DNA of 64,000 nt from Lineus longissimus (lineage: Eukaryota > Nemertea > Pilidiophora > Heteronemertea > Lineidae), in NCBI RefSeq assembly GCF_910592395.1, contig NC_088308.1:3038001-3102000 (forward strand). The letters are read 5' to 3'. The notes beneath the pieces were generated by a model that was not told the DNA's origin, ran no database searches, and worked only from the letters and a program-made list of their open reading frames with translations. Both the position numbers and the translations under genes were made by a program. This document shows positions 1 through 13,700 of this stretch, one piece after another (positions within the stretch are counted from its first letter, which is position 1; each line of letters starts with the position of its first letter).

Positions 1-2
1 TT

Positions 3-721
3 TGGCCTGGGATGAAAATAATCAAATCAGACAGAAGTTTTTTTGTTGAACTTTTGTCAAGTTTGGTATGTGACATTGAAACGAAAAGAGTGAACTCTCT
101 TATCTTCTCTAATTTAATATTTATGTTGTGTTGTGGCCTTCGACAGTACTCAGAAAGTAGTCAGAAATTGTCTAAAATTTCCTTGACTGACATCATTGGT
201 GAAAAGTGGTTTTTTGCTTCAATTCCGAGGACATTTAACTTGGGAAAGATTGAATTCTGGTTGTTAGATAGAATAGAAGCAGGGGTTTCTCTTCAAAGAG
301 AGATTAACTTTTCATGCGTTTCATACAAATATCATCGCACTGTGCCCCTGCCAAACATTTTCATCAGATCAGCATACTGCCATGCATTCAGCTAACCAAG
401 GTGGTAGGACTCACAAGTTTCTGCTTGCTTTTATTTGTATCATAGATATACTCCATTGTTATATTTCAGGATTGTCACTTTTGTACAGAGAAATCAATTT
501 TCATAGAGAAGGGGGACAATGCACCCTGGTTGCTTAAAGCATCTTTTGAAAGGGTATATTTAGGGGCAAGCAGTGTAATTTTGCCATCCAGTCTCACGAT
601 TATAGCCACAAAGATAGAAAAGCTTTGCATTGTGGATCCTGTGATAAAAATCAAATTGCTGTCTCCTCCTGATCTGTTCTACAACAGAGGAATCAAAGCA
701 GTCATTGAAATCCTAAACTGA
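3..721 (+). CDS. 3' end of an unidentified gene (two exons)
   Basis: The last two exons of a + strand gene that starts outside the window. The first is open from the window edge to a good donor (TTTG/gtatgt) at base 65. The second runs from a tttcag acceptor (after base 468-469) to TGA at 719-721. Both junctions are phase 0, so they join without a frame change. The joined tail ends in the residues RGIKAVIEILN and is rich in hydrophobic beta-like segments (VILPSSLTIIATKI, PVIKIKLLSPP). I do not recognise the family. An uninterrupted frame also runs from base 12 to 395, but it reads through the strong donor and looks less likely. The call rests on splice sites and residue composition only. Confidence 0.45.
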
Positions 722-1716
722 GTGTTCCCGTGGCTTGTTTTGATACCGCTGGTGTCCTATAAACCTTTTTGGAAGACAGAAAAACCCAACTTGGCATGTC
801 TTGTGTTAAGTAATGTGACTCCTACAAGCTCTGAAAATTTGATGTCCCCACTCCCTGTGATTGATTATCAGTTTCTATTTACATGTACCATGATTACATC
901 TTCGTTAGGTTAATTACTAATTTACTGTGTTCACATATTGATGTGGTAGAGCCAAGTTAGTATCTTTCATGTTGTTTATGTCAGTCAGACTGTGAGCAAG
1001 CATGAAGAATATTGGCTCATATTTTGCTGGGTGATGCCGGAGAAAAACCTATAGGGCTGCAGGTGATGAAGTTCAGAACATATCTTGCTGTCCAGAAATG
1101 TGTTTAGCTAGGAATTTATGTTTAGGTCCTTTGCAGAGACCACCCAGTTTTCCCTGCAGACAGTGATAGAAATCACCTGTGATAGAAATCACCTGTCTGC
1201 TGTGCGCTAGGTGTTACCGTTTCAGAATGAATAACATTGAACCAGCTCGCATTACCAGCAGGAACTGCACTTAACCGTATCTGAATAATGCTACCTCAAT
1301 GTTGATTTGAGCCATTCATTCGATACTCTGCCAAAGGCAATGACCTAGGTTAAATGTTTGTGTGCCCCTCTTCAATTGGTTGCAAGAAGTGATGAGTACT
1401 GTTTTCTTTCACACAGTAGTACTCCATATGAATAATTTTTTACATCGATTTATATAAAAAAGACGAATCGAAAACTGAAGTCTGGACTTTGTTGACCTTG
1501 TATTGTATTAATCAGAGGAAATATTGCTGGCATGTGAGGGTTAATGACGAAATAATATTTTCACCTCTAATATTCCTAAAAAAGTGTTTTCTTTTTCCTG
1601 TAACACACCTTAATCCGTTTTCTAATAAACTTAATGCTGCCCACTATATAAGTGCATTGAAAGGTTTAATTTACATTGTCATTCCATAGTGTTACCAATT
1701 GAACGTATACTTTCAG
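722..1716. other. Intergenic gap with no gene seen
   Basis: About 1 kb between the end of the unidentified gene and the first coding exon of the PLAT/ankyrin gene. I see no convincing exon. A short imperfect duplication (cagtgatagaaatcacctgt / gtgatagaaatcacctgtctg) lies near 1160-1200. An acceptor-like tttcag just before 1717 suggests that the next gene has an upstream noncoding exon in or before this stretch. Confidence 0.5.
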
Positions 1717-1725
1717 CACCCCACC

Positions 1726-4700
1726 ATGCCCGAGTATTCATACTACCATACGCCAAGAGGTCGGAAACTTCGGGTGGAATACCAAGGACATGGGACTGGT
1801 TCACTTAGGAAAAAGAGGAAGTGAGTAGTCTGATTGCCTCCTGTCAAAGTCTTCAATTTCAAAAGGGCAACACTGCTATAGCAACTTGAATAGCAGGACT
1901 GGAACACTAAACTGATTGCAAGGAACACCTTTGACCAAGGTGTCATAATTCAAAGCAAAAAGTTGCGTGGCGGGAATTTCAGTGGCAAGATTTAATGACG
2001 GTATATCATTCCTTTTGTTGTGGAGAGGACGGCACTGACATGTATCAAGCCCATTTTGTTTCTCAAATAAACATAAAAATTCAATTGAGAAGACCAAATA
2101 CTTCACTCTTTTTCTGTTTATGTATGCCAAACATTTCAGTAGCTCTTAAAGGTGGCCACCCAAAAAAAAATCTAAAAGTAGTTAACAGTACAAGTAAACT
2201 GGTTAAGTCTTTTCTATAGGATTATGGTGTGTCTCGGGGCAACCACCCAAATGAAAGTGGATTCTATTTAATCATGAATCAAACCATGGGTGTATTATTC
2301 AGACGGGAGTGGGATAAGATTGGGTTTGCTTGAGGAGAAAACTGAGCTGACAACTATACCAAAAATCCCATTTGGGGCCCAACTGTAGTAGAGTAGACAC
2401 CTGAGAAGAAGAAGAACATGCAGGTTTCCGTTCATTTCCTAATCTGTTTGAGCTACATGTACACGCTTATGATAATGAAATGTTTGACTTTTTGTACTCA
2501 TCATATTGCAGGCCCTACAATGGTGGCTACCCCCTTCTCAGATCTGTCGCCCCTCACACCATTTCAAAAGGCGAGGCAGTGAGGCTGGTAAATGTTGCAA
2601 CAAAATTACTTTTAGCTACGGTAGGTTCTTAGTTTCTAATCAACGCATAATCAAATGGTTTTTGAGTGATACTAATGTTAACAGAGACTGCCTGTCACAC
2701 TGTCCATCACTTCATGTTAATTCAAAGCTTGTGGGGGCTGAGGATAGATATCTATTACATGCCTCAATCTGTCAATGAACAAGCCATACAGATTCGATAT
2801 ATATCGCCAAAAGCCTCCATCAAGCAGAACTCCTCCAGCCACATACTGGTCAACAAGCCTCATGAAATCATTTACTTCTAAAAAGCACCCCCCTCTACTT
2901 CACCTGGTGCATGGGGCACAAACCATTTTCATTTCATCCAGCCAGTGCCAATAGTTTCACCATTAAGACAAGTTACAAAGGCCACATGATTTCGTGAAAG
3001 CTGATCCAGTTGTGCTGTGAATTCGACACGAAAGCTTTGCCACAACTGCCATTGGTGTTGTAAAGATTACAAGAGACATGCACTCTAATTGAAAGCTGTA
3101 TGGATTCATGTCTGGTTACTAATGATCACCTTTGTTTATAATGGTGAAGTCCTTAGCAACCATTGGTTCCCATCAACTTCATGGACAGAACCTTTCATGA
3201 ATAGTTGGTTCCTATGGTTACATGTAAACATTTCTGGACTCTAAAGTAGGTCGACATATCAAAACGAAAGTAAAATGAGTGCCCCCCCAGAAAAATTCAA
3301 ACTGATTCTGTAACTCTATAAAACTGGTTAAAAAAAGTTGTTGATTGCATTATATATAGCTATGCGATGATTATTTCCCCAGGAAACCTATGACATGAAG
3401 AGCGGCAAGAGCTCACGTAGCAGCAGCGCAAATGGAGGGTTACCACACCTGAGAGTGAAAAGACCATCGACTGCCAAGGCAGCATACACTAGACCGTCTC
3501 ATGATATTGATGGGAGGAAGATGGTGCAACGCAAGGTATGTCACATGATAGGCGGGGAAAAAATTTATTTTTCGAAATCCCAATATGTGCATTGAACAGT
3601 TGAAATCATCATTGTAATAAGCTGGAGTAAGGAGCCTTTGTGTAAGAAGCTGCAGTGGTATAGTGGCTTGACCAGGTCTCTGACTAGTGGTCATGAGGTC
3701 ACTGATTTGATCCAAACTGTTGGCGTGAGACTTCAGGCTGGTCTCTTACTCCTCTCAGGTGTATAAGTGGGTACTGGTCGGCATTACTCAGGTCACAGTT
3801 CTGATTGAGCAGCTCATTTTCCTGGAAGGTTTCATGATAGATTGGTTTTGAAGTTTAGATTTGATAGAAGTTCATATCTACTTGTTTTCAACAAAAACAG
3901 GCGGTTAATTTCTCGCATGCCCATGACTACCATGAACTTTTGCCGGACATACACTTACGCCCTGGCTCGCATTACATTGTGCCAGTTCTGGATGAGGATG
4001 ACGTGAGTGAAATAATATCTGGTGTGAATGGCTGGTACAGTGCTTTTAGAAATGGTAGAAATAAGTTAAGAGGTTTTTGGTGGTAAAACAGTAGACAAGT
4101 TTTGATGTTTTCTGGTGTGTGAAACATTAGCGAAGTTGCCAGTGTCTTCCCTGACTGTGTTGAATGTCCTGAGCCAACGTGTTCTTCATGAATCATTATC
4201 AAGTCAGGGAAAGCACTTAGTTGCTGTAATGTATTATTCATGTTAGTGCAGTCTTGTCCATGGTAGTTGTCTGTTTTGCAAGGAAAATGTCTTATTGTTG
4301 TGTGAGGCTGTGGAATGCTTTTGATTGTTTGCTTTTTGATTTAAATAGGCCTACTTTTTTTCTTCCCTCAACTTTGTGTTTTACTATAAAGCTTTCAATT
4401 GCGGGGCTCTGAACACACTCCTCCTGATACCAAATGCCTCCCCTGTATGTATATCAAGAGAGGGGGATTCCGGTTGAAGAATTTGTGTTCAATTTGAACA
4501 GATGGATGACTGGTGCATATCATGATACCAATGCCAGAAGCATACATGGTGGGACTCAGTGATATTACTTAGAAACAGAAAATTGACTACACAAAATGAA
4601 ATAACCCCTTGCCTTTCAGAGTAAAGACGATAGTGACCTACTTGATGACAGTGGCTTCTCGCAGTCCCCTGGAGCTGGATCTGGGAGCCAACCAATGGCT

Positions 4701-7700
4701 GCTTGGCTGAGGTAAATTTCATGACTTGATATCTGTTATAGGATTATTGCTACAAATATGTTAGGAAATAAACTGGTCACAGGTACTTTGAAAAAGTCTA
4801 TCTGACTTTATGTATGGAGTATACAGCTTAGCATGCCATCAATTTGAAAAGTGTTCTTTCAGCAACGAAAAAGGGCACTGCATCCTCTTAATAGAAATGA
4901 TAGGAACGATTTTGTCTTTACAACAAATACTTTGTACTTTCAGAAAAGAAATCCAAAAGTTAGATCGCCAGGATGGCCAGCCTGTTGAGAACAAGTTTGT
5001 GCACCCTGCCCCCCAACGGAGACCAAGATCTGCCCTAAGGAGGAAGCCCCTTGCTGACCCCTTGGAGAACCAAGGGACCCAGACCCGAGAAGATGCGTCT
5101 GTGCAGACTGAGGGGAAACTTTTGGATGAATACGACCAGGTAAGTGTGAAGAAGGGATGAAACTTATCCATTCATTCTGAACAGGACCTGTTTAAAGACT
5201 GCCTCATTGTGTGGATGATCTGTTCTCAGGACTTTCACATCACGCTTTCAGTTCTATGGCTGTGAGAGCTTGATTAACAAAGATTTGAAGCCTCCAATTG
5301 AGATAAGGTTTGAATGAAGCTGAACCGCTGAAGGTGACAATAAGGAATGGGACTACAGAAAACAGACCTATGATAGATACATTCAGATGATCTCGCTCAT
5401 ATATAATAGGGTAAGCTGGGTGTTTTTAGTTTGCTTTCATTAAGGCGTGTGTCTTTTCAGATGGAAAGGATAGTAATGTCTGGTCCCCAGGCCAAATACA
5501 GGGTATATGTGAGAACTGGGAGCAAGCTTGGTGCCAGTACTACAGCAGACGTCTTCATTACCTTGTATGGAACAAAGGGAAGATCGGAAGAGATACTGCT
5601 AGGAGAATCTAAGAATCATAAATGTAAATTTGTTAAAGGCCAGGTAAGTTTTTTTCGTTTCTTTGGCTATTCAATATGAACCTCATACGCTGTTGTCTCT
5701 TGTTCCTCCCTTGATCCCCATAGCTCAGTCTCCGTTGTTGTACTGTTCAGTCATGTGGCCAGTCTCTCAGTGTCCCAGAGTGGGCAGTTCATGAGCACAT
5801 GCTCTGGTGTTTGATCAGGTCCTTTGGATTTGGCCATGTTCATCCTCTTGAAAACGAACATTCGTTGTTTAGATAATGGAACCATTTTGCTTAATTTTCA
5901 AACTGTCCACGTTCTGATCTTTGAATTTGATGATTGCAGGAAGACGAGTTTCACTTCACATACTTCCATGTCGGTGAGATTAAGAAAATACGGATTGGTC
6001 ACAACAGGACTGAATTGGGTAGGTATGGTTCAACTGATCATCTTGGGGCAGTTTAAAGGAAATAAAGCCGCCCTGGGTTTGCCCTTATATCTACTGCACT
6101 AATGGTCCCAACTTCAGATTTGGACCTTAGTCTATTCATTTCTGCTGATGTCGGCTAGCAGTCATTCTGAATATCTCCATCTTATTAGGTTCTGGTTGGT
6201 ACCTCGACACTTGCACGGTCAACGATCTTCATGAACGAGTCAGTTACAGATGTCGTTGTGAACGCTGGTTGTCGTACAGGGATGAGGACGGCAAGACGAA
6301 GCGATACTTCCCTGTGGACACCACACGGAACATTCCTCCAGGTAAGCGGATAGATGTATCGCTAAAAGCTATCGTTACGTCGACTTCCATCTGTGTCAAA
6401 CACCACCATACCCCTTCTCCAGCTGAGGAGATCAGGATTTGATAATTGAGGTGTATTAATTGACTTTTTTCTGCAGACTCCATTTCCTAAGAATTTCAGG
6501 TTTCTTTAGATGAAAAAAACTGTGTTCAGTTGCATCTCAGTGATGAACCAGATCATAAAACTTAAATTCCAATGATTCCCAAGAGGTGGCTCTGCCTCTG
6601 GCTTATCTGTTAAGCCTGAAAGTTGTTATTCCAGTCCACAGCTTCGATAGGATCCTGTAGTCATGTAAATAAAACTCAGTTGAAATATCATGTTTTTTTG
6701 TACCACAGAATCTGACAGACTCTCATCAAGTACTTCAAGTAGTCTGTACACTAGCATATCAAGCAATCTGAGTAGTTCTGGTAAATCTATTTGATCTCAC
6801 AGATTCAGAATTATAATCTTATCACTTGTTTTTGCATGTTGTGAAATTTCGTGTGTATGAAAAGTGTTTTTTCTCTCCATTTTTGTGATTGATTTTCTCA
6901 TCGGATACTTTAGTTTCTGTGAATGTCAAAAAGGGCAAACACAAGTTGATCACTTTTAGAGTCATTTCACCTTTCCTTGTCTCTTAATGGCAGTGAAACA
7001 CTACCTTCACATACTTTCTTTGTAGATATCTTCTGCAGTTGATATGTAGAAATGAAAATACATCCTATCGCCGAAATAAATTGCAGCAGAATCTCAAAAG
7101 AATGTTTTCGGGATCATATAAGGCCATGACAATAAATGGGTTTAAAGTAAGCTGAAGCTGTGGTGCAATATCATAAACCTTTGATGAAAGTGTGTTCTTT
7201 CTTTCTCCCTCCAGATTCTGAGCTCACGGAGAGCGAGACAAACTATTCTGTCTCAAGTCGTCGTTCATCCACCTCGTCCTATACAAGCATCGAAGCTGGC
7301 CACAGCAACAAACAATTGGGAGCAACGGCCTATTTCAATTCAGAAACTTCATCCGATACGGAGACTGAGAGTGATATCGCAAGGGTCGACATACGAAGTG
7401 AAAGCACTCTGCGGACAAAAGAACCATCCAGCTCGGCAAAGTCTTCAACCATTCAATCAAGTTCGAAACCCATTACAGATTTTTCGTCCAATAAAGCTCA
7501 GGTTTCGTCCAGATCTGATGAGAAGGCGGGTAATGATGACAGTAGTAGTGATGTACCCGTTGTGATGCCCATCGAGGAACCTACCCTGAGTGTCAAGGAG
7601 AAATCGGGCAAGAAGGACAAGAAGAAAGATTCTGATGATTACATGGAAGGATTCAAGGTAATTATGGCTAACCTTTTCAAGACAGTGGAACCTGCCCTCC

Positions 7701-10700
7701 ATACCAGGGTGGCCTGCTATATCAAGCACACCAATATCAGTCCAGAATTTGACACTTTAAATTAACTTGGCATTTGAAAGTGTTTTTTTTGTGTTCAGGA
7801 AACCTTTTCAGTATCATTATCAAGTGAACATTTGTCAGCCTAAAAAGTGTCTGTACTAGAGACTGCTAAAGTATGTATAGGTACCCTCGACCCTCTAAAC
7901 ATGCTTAAATCTGCAATGGATTAATTTTGAGTTCGTATGAATTCTGAATTCAGATATTGCAGGACTTTATCAAAACAAGTCCATAGTTCACATCTGTAGT
8001 TTCTCGATCACACTCTAGAGTCTCATAACTGTGAAACATAATGAAATGCCTTGCCCCTCTTTATTTGTTCTAGAAAAAGGGAAAGAAACGCTCGTCTAAG
8101 AAGGTAAACAAACAGGCCGAACTTTGTCTGTGGTGATGTTTTATTTTCTCTAAAGAGATAACAGCTTGCCGTCTGTTTTGTGACAGCCTGTGTCCGAGCA
8201 CAGGTTTTCTCCTATTTCTGTTCCTGATCATGGGACCACACAAAATGAAGGCTGATTTCATTATTACTGGAAGAATTAAACAAATTAGATCAAGACATGG
8301 ATGTACAATATCATCGAGACCTTGCCTTCAAATGGTCATCTTTCGCTTGATCAATTTTTGAGAGAATTTTTATGTCACTCACTTTGAGAGAGCCATCATT
8401 TGAAAGTAAAAGGAAATATCACAACTCAGTAAAGAAAGAAGATGAAATCAGCCTTCAGTCCCGCGTCATACACTGTTGCCTCTAACTCCCTTTGATTATC
8501 CTAATAAAATGTTTCTTCCAGTTATTTGATAGTACTACTCTAAATTACACTTTCTTTGAGTGAACCCTCTTCTTTCCAATAATTCCTATTCCGATTGACT
8601 TTTGCCACATGCAGATATCTTATCAGTCTTGATTTAATACATTGTACTACTTCTCTGTTGATACGTATATGGCCAATAGGCCTTCTGAGTTCTTAATGAG
8701 TCACCTCTCAATTACACTCTTTAACATATTTGAACCCAGAATTGTGATGTCCCTGTCAAAGTGCTGGCAGTGCTCATTTCAATAGTGCCTTTGTTTCCCC
8801 TCTTTGAAAGTCGGTGGTTAGGAGATTAGGGCAGAAAGTCCCAGTAGTTAAAACCCTTGCATTAGTACACTCATTAGCAGCACCTCCAAACAGATTCTGT
8901 GGGACCCCTGCTCATGGAAACACTTAGCCAGCACGTGGGGGATGGGTCTACACCCTTCTAGGTAGGAGTCATTGCATATCTGGACTCGAAAGATTCACTG
9001 AGTGAATCTCCCACAGATATTGAAAACGATTCACACACTCGATTATGAAGCAATTGTACGAATCAAGCTTTCACTAATTTTTCTATCACACCAATACATC
9101 GGATAACAACTTACTTCTTCCTTTCCCTAAAATGACTGAACCCAGTATCTGGAATCATAAAGTGACCAATGGAACCACAGGGCTTGAAAAAATAACACTA
9201 CCTATTTGCTATTGACACCCCCCATTTCTCTGATAGACCTTTCTTGTTAAAATGCATCAGAAGAGTATGTTCAGGAAAGTAGTGTGTGATAGTCAGTCTG
9301 TTTCATTTGTTTGTCTAGGCTGGTGTTAATGCCGCTCGCCGATCTGAAGATGAGAAGGCCCGCCATCTGGAGGAAGAACAGAGCAAAATCTCACACGGTG
9401 CCTGTATTCACGAGGCATCAAAGATCGGAGATCTGAGGCGTGTGATTGTCCTCGTCAATCATAAACCAGAGCTTATTGAGTGAGTAGTGTTTGGCAGCAA
9501 GGGGAGGAGGGTTTCAGGGAGTTGCATCAAACTTATTGAGTAAATAGATCGTATGGATGTATGGAAACTGTATTCTGGAGCTGCAGAAGTCCTATGACAT
9601 GCCAATGCCGCAGTCAATCATTCATAGTGATTTTGGCCTCTGTGCCTTCTCGTGCGGATGTTGCCTTGTTGGATTATAGAAACGTTGCACTGTTCTTAGG
9701 GGCTTGTATTAAGTACACAAGTATTTCCCTATTTCTTCCCCTCTTTATATATTTGAAAATTTCTTTCCAGTGCCAAGGATGAAAGAGGATCCTCTGCCCT
9801 CCATCTTGCTGCTGCCTTTGGACACATAGAACTTGTGAAGTGGCTGGCGATCAACTGTGCCGATCTGAATGCTGAGACACCCACTGGGTACACCCCTGTC
9901 CACGTGGCTGCACTGAATGGACATACACAATGTGTTATGGTAGGTTAAAGGGACTAGCATGTGGAATCATATTGGTTGCACCGAATAGTTTTGGTCTGAA
10001 ATGATCTGGACAATGTACAATCACAACCTGCAGACTTTGGATTTCCTCATACCCATAGCTGTATTTGCAAGTTGCACTTGACGCTGTTGCACTGTACTGT
10101 GTATAGGAGCCCAGTAACAATGTAAGGTCACAGGGTCATCAGTTCATGCCCTTCATTTTCTCGTCTCCGTTTTAAACCTGCCAAATTTGTTCTCTCTTGT
10201 TGTCATTTTGCTCAACTTTTGTATTTTCAGACATTGTCTGCAATGGGAGCTACGGTTGATCCGGAATCCATAGACAAGCAGACACCACTTCATCTTGCAT
10301 CTATGAGGTAGGTGAATTGTAGATCTCAGTATTTTTGTCGCCATGATATTGTTGAATTAATGCTACCGTGTTTGTGTCAATCAGAAAAAGACGAATATGT
10401 ATTGAGGTCATTGTCTTTTACTTGCACATTGCCAGAAGCCAGTCTTTATGACGATGGAATATTAGCAGGATATTGACGACATAATCTCTAGTGCAAACAT
10501 TTTGGAGATCGGCTGTTTTCTCAAAAAATAACAAAAGGTCACTGTCCATAGAATTCAATCCACCCAACTTACACTGAAACTTGATTTCGTTTTTGGAACT
10601 TCGCCAGTTGTCTATTAACCCTTGTTAGACTAATTCTCCTGGTTCTGATTGGGGTACTTTTTGATATCAAGGAGCACAGTTTTTAAGGAGACAGGGGCTG

Positions 10701-13700
10701 AGTCCAATATTACTGATTATGTTGCCAAGTTCATGCACTGGCTGCAGAGATTAGTAAGCTAGTTTCCGTATTTTGCTGAAAAGCTAGATGAGCCAGCTCG
10801 AGTTCTGAGGAGAATTGAATAATTGAAAAATGCTGAACCTCGACAAATTCATTTTCCAGTGGACGCCTGGAGACTTGTAAGTGGTTAGTCTCGAACGACG
10901 CTGACCTCGATGCAGAGGATAACATGGAGCGCACGCCCCTGGAACTGGCCGAGGAATATGGTCACCAGGATTTGGCCAACTTCTTGCGTACAGTCAAGAA
11001 GGAGAAACAGGATCCCAAGAGTGGTTACTCTCTGATGAGGAGTAGTGAGAAAGCTCCGTAAGTTGCTTTTTGTGGCTTTTTATGTTTTTATTAGTGGTAA
11101 ACAGTTTGGGGTTTTACCTAGGTGCAAACATGACAGTGATTGTGAAATTGGTGTGGCTTTCTAAAAGAAAGGGCAATAGTAAGACAAATGTTGGCAGCCT
11201 TGGCCACTTAAACCCTCTAGTCTTATTGCACACTCATTTGACAGTCACACTGATTGAATGATCGGTAACACATGAGAATTTGTGGTGTTTGAATATTGAT
11301 CACCTGCGGGTGTGAAATTTGATACAATGTTCAAATCGTAAGAACAAAAGATTAAGGTCATCTCATTTGCATTCTGCAGTTGATGTTCTTTTTACTGGAT
11401 TTCTACTTGAAGCACGTCTTTAGACCATTCTCCTACATATTCACCAGTTCTGGCTTTGATTTCAGCATGAGCACCATTTCTGAGGAAAAGAAGGCTGGTG
11501 GCTCATCTGCTGGCACCAGCAGCTCCAAGAAGGCTGAACTTGAAAGAATTAGAGTAAGTGAAAGTTACTTTCTATCGCAAGAATATTGTTGACACCTTAA
11601 AAAATATATGAGGATTGTTCATGTAGTTTATGATTTCTTCTATGCGATAAAGAACATAATGTATTTCAGTTGTACTTGATTTGAATTAACTAGTTTGTTT
11701 GATTTATCAGAGGTTGAAAACAATTTTATTCAGTATACTATAATGGGTAACAGACATGGAACTTGAAAATGTGAAGTTTGGACGTTCCCTCTGTTTGATA
11801 CATGCGACTGAACTTGAGAGACTCAAAATGAATTGATAAATTTGGAAATTATCAGTTGGAAAGAATTTATTTTTATAAATTGGAACAGTTTTTGACACGT
11901 TGTTGTATAAGTATTGGTTCATGAAGTTTATAATTTCTTCCAGATGTTTTAAAGACACAAAACTATTTCACTGGTACTTGAAACAATTTCATCAATTCAA
12001 GCTTTGATTTTAATCCTAAGCCTGCTATGTAGAACACCAATTTATCATGTAATATTAGTTAAACGTTGTTATAGCTAAATAAAAAAGTAGTTTTGACCTT
12101 CCTTTAATACATGGCCAAGCGTTCAATTCTGCACAATCATTACGTGATGCACCATGCTGTAAAGGGTAGCTGCCTTGTAGAATGACAAATGTACATGGCA
12201 CAATTAGTATTATGCAACTGTCAACTGAATGAACTAGGTGTGGAACTCACTACCGTCCACCCTGAGAGCTGCACAGGACGTCAATACTTTCCGCAGAGAC
12301 TTAAAAACATATTTGTTTGTGCAAGCTTATGAGCGCCTGTGAACATTGTTCCAGTGATACGGGCGCTATATAAATGACAATTTCATTTCATTCATTTCAA
12401 CTAGTAGAGGAACAAGTCTAGTAGAACCGTCCTCTACCAAAAACTCAGTGTTTATTCTACTTGTCAGCTTGGCATTACCTGACACTTCTCCTTTAACCTA
12501 TTTGCTGTCATCAAAACAAACCAAAGCTACATGAGATTATTAGAAATGATGCACCACAACATTATGCTTGTAACTGCCTAGCTTAGTTGCTTGCTTTGAT
12601 TTCTAATTGCGTTTTGTTTGGTGTTCAGGATGAGGAAAACTCAGTTGTTAGTTCTCGTTCTGACGATTCTGAGAAAACTCCGCGCATTGACCCAGGGTCT
12701 GAAGCATCGGATACGGAACGCACTGAACGTCAGAAACAAAAACAGCAAGAGGAACTGCAGGTAGGTTGGGCGTGAAAGATGGAGTTGGGGGTAGTGGGGG
12801 TAAAGTTGTAAAGAGTAAAAGACAAGGGTGGGGAAGATATTGGTGATATAGATTGGCTGTTCAGATTAAAGAAATTAGATATCGCCTGTGCTCATAAGTT
12901 CTATTTTTAAGCCAAAATGATTGGGCGTTTCAGTGGCCTGAATGAGAACGACTAAAAACTGGACAGCATTTCTCCTGTCGGTAAAGAGGGCAGTTTCGAA
13001 TTTTTATACTCACATTTTTTAGTGGAGGGGAGGGAGAGGTTCGTCTTTGGTGTCCAGTCTCATTAGATATTCTTGCTGCATTCTGTAACCTTAGCTTATT
13101 TCTGCTCCCTGTGTAGCATGCAGTCATTGCAAAACACCTGTGCTTCAATTGCTGCTTTCTTTTCCTCTCTGAAAACAGAAAGATGACTTTTATGATAACT
13201 TTTAAGGTCAGTTTGATCTGTGGCATGGAAAACGTCTCGCAAGTCTCACTGTTTATTGGAAAATGTGCACCATGAATTTACACAATGTCACTTGATCCTA
13301 TTGAACGGTTGTTTTAACAGTGTATTATCTTCTATTGGCATGTTCCATTCACAAAAACTGTTTATCTTCTTTAACCACCAGACGGTGTTGTCCAAGAAAG
13401 AAAAAACTTAGCCTCTACTTGAATTTGACTTTTATTTCTCACAGTCATTCTCCAGACAAAAGTTGAGGAAGAAAATTCAAATCTATGTTTGATAGAAATT
13501 AAGTCATTCATTTCAAACTGACGCTACTTCTTGGACACATCTTTGCACTATGGCACTTGCATGATGCTTTGTAGATTATACACCATGTGTAGCTTTAATT
13601 GTACACCATCTTGATTTCAGGCAAACTACAAAATGTTGAAGGTATATGATTGTAAAATGTTTGACCTCTGGATTAAAACCCTGTCCGTGTTCAATGTGAA

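Noticed and set aside
12-395. 127-codon + strand ORF at the window start
   Set aside because: A strong donor at base 65 and a phase-matched next exon at 470 explain the beginning better. The rest reads like intron.
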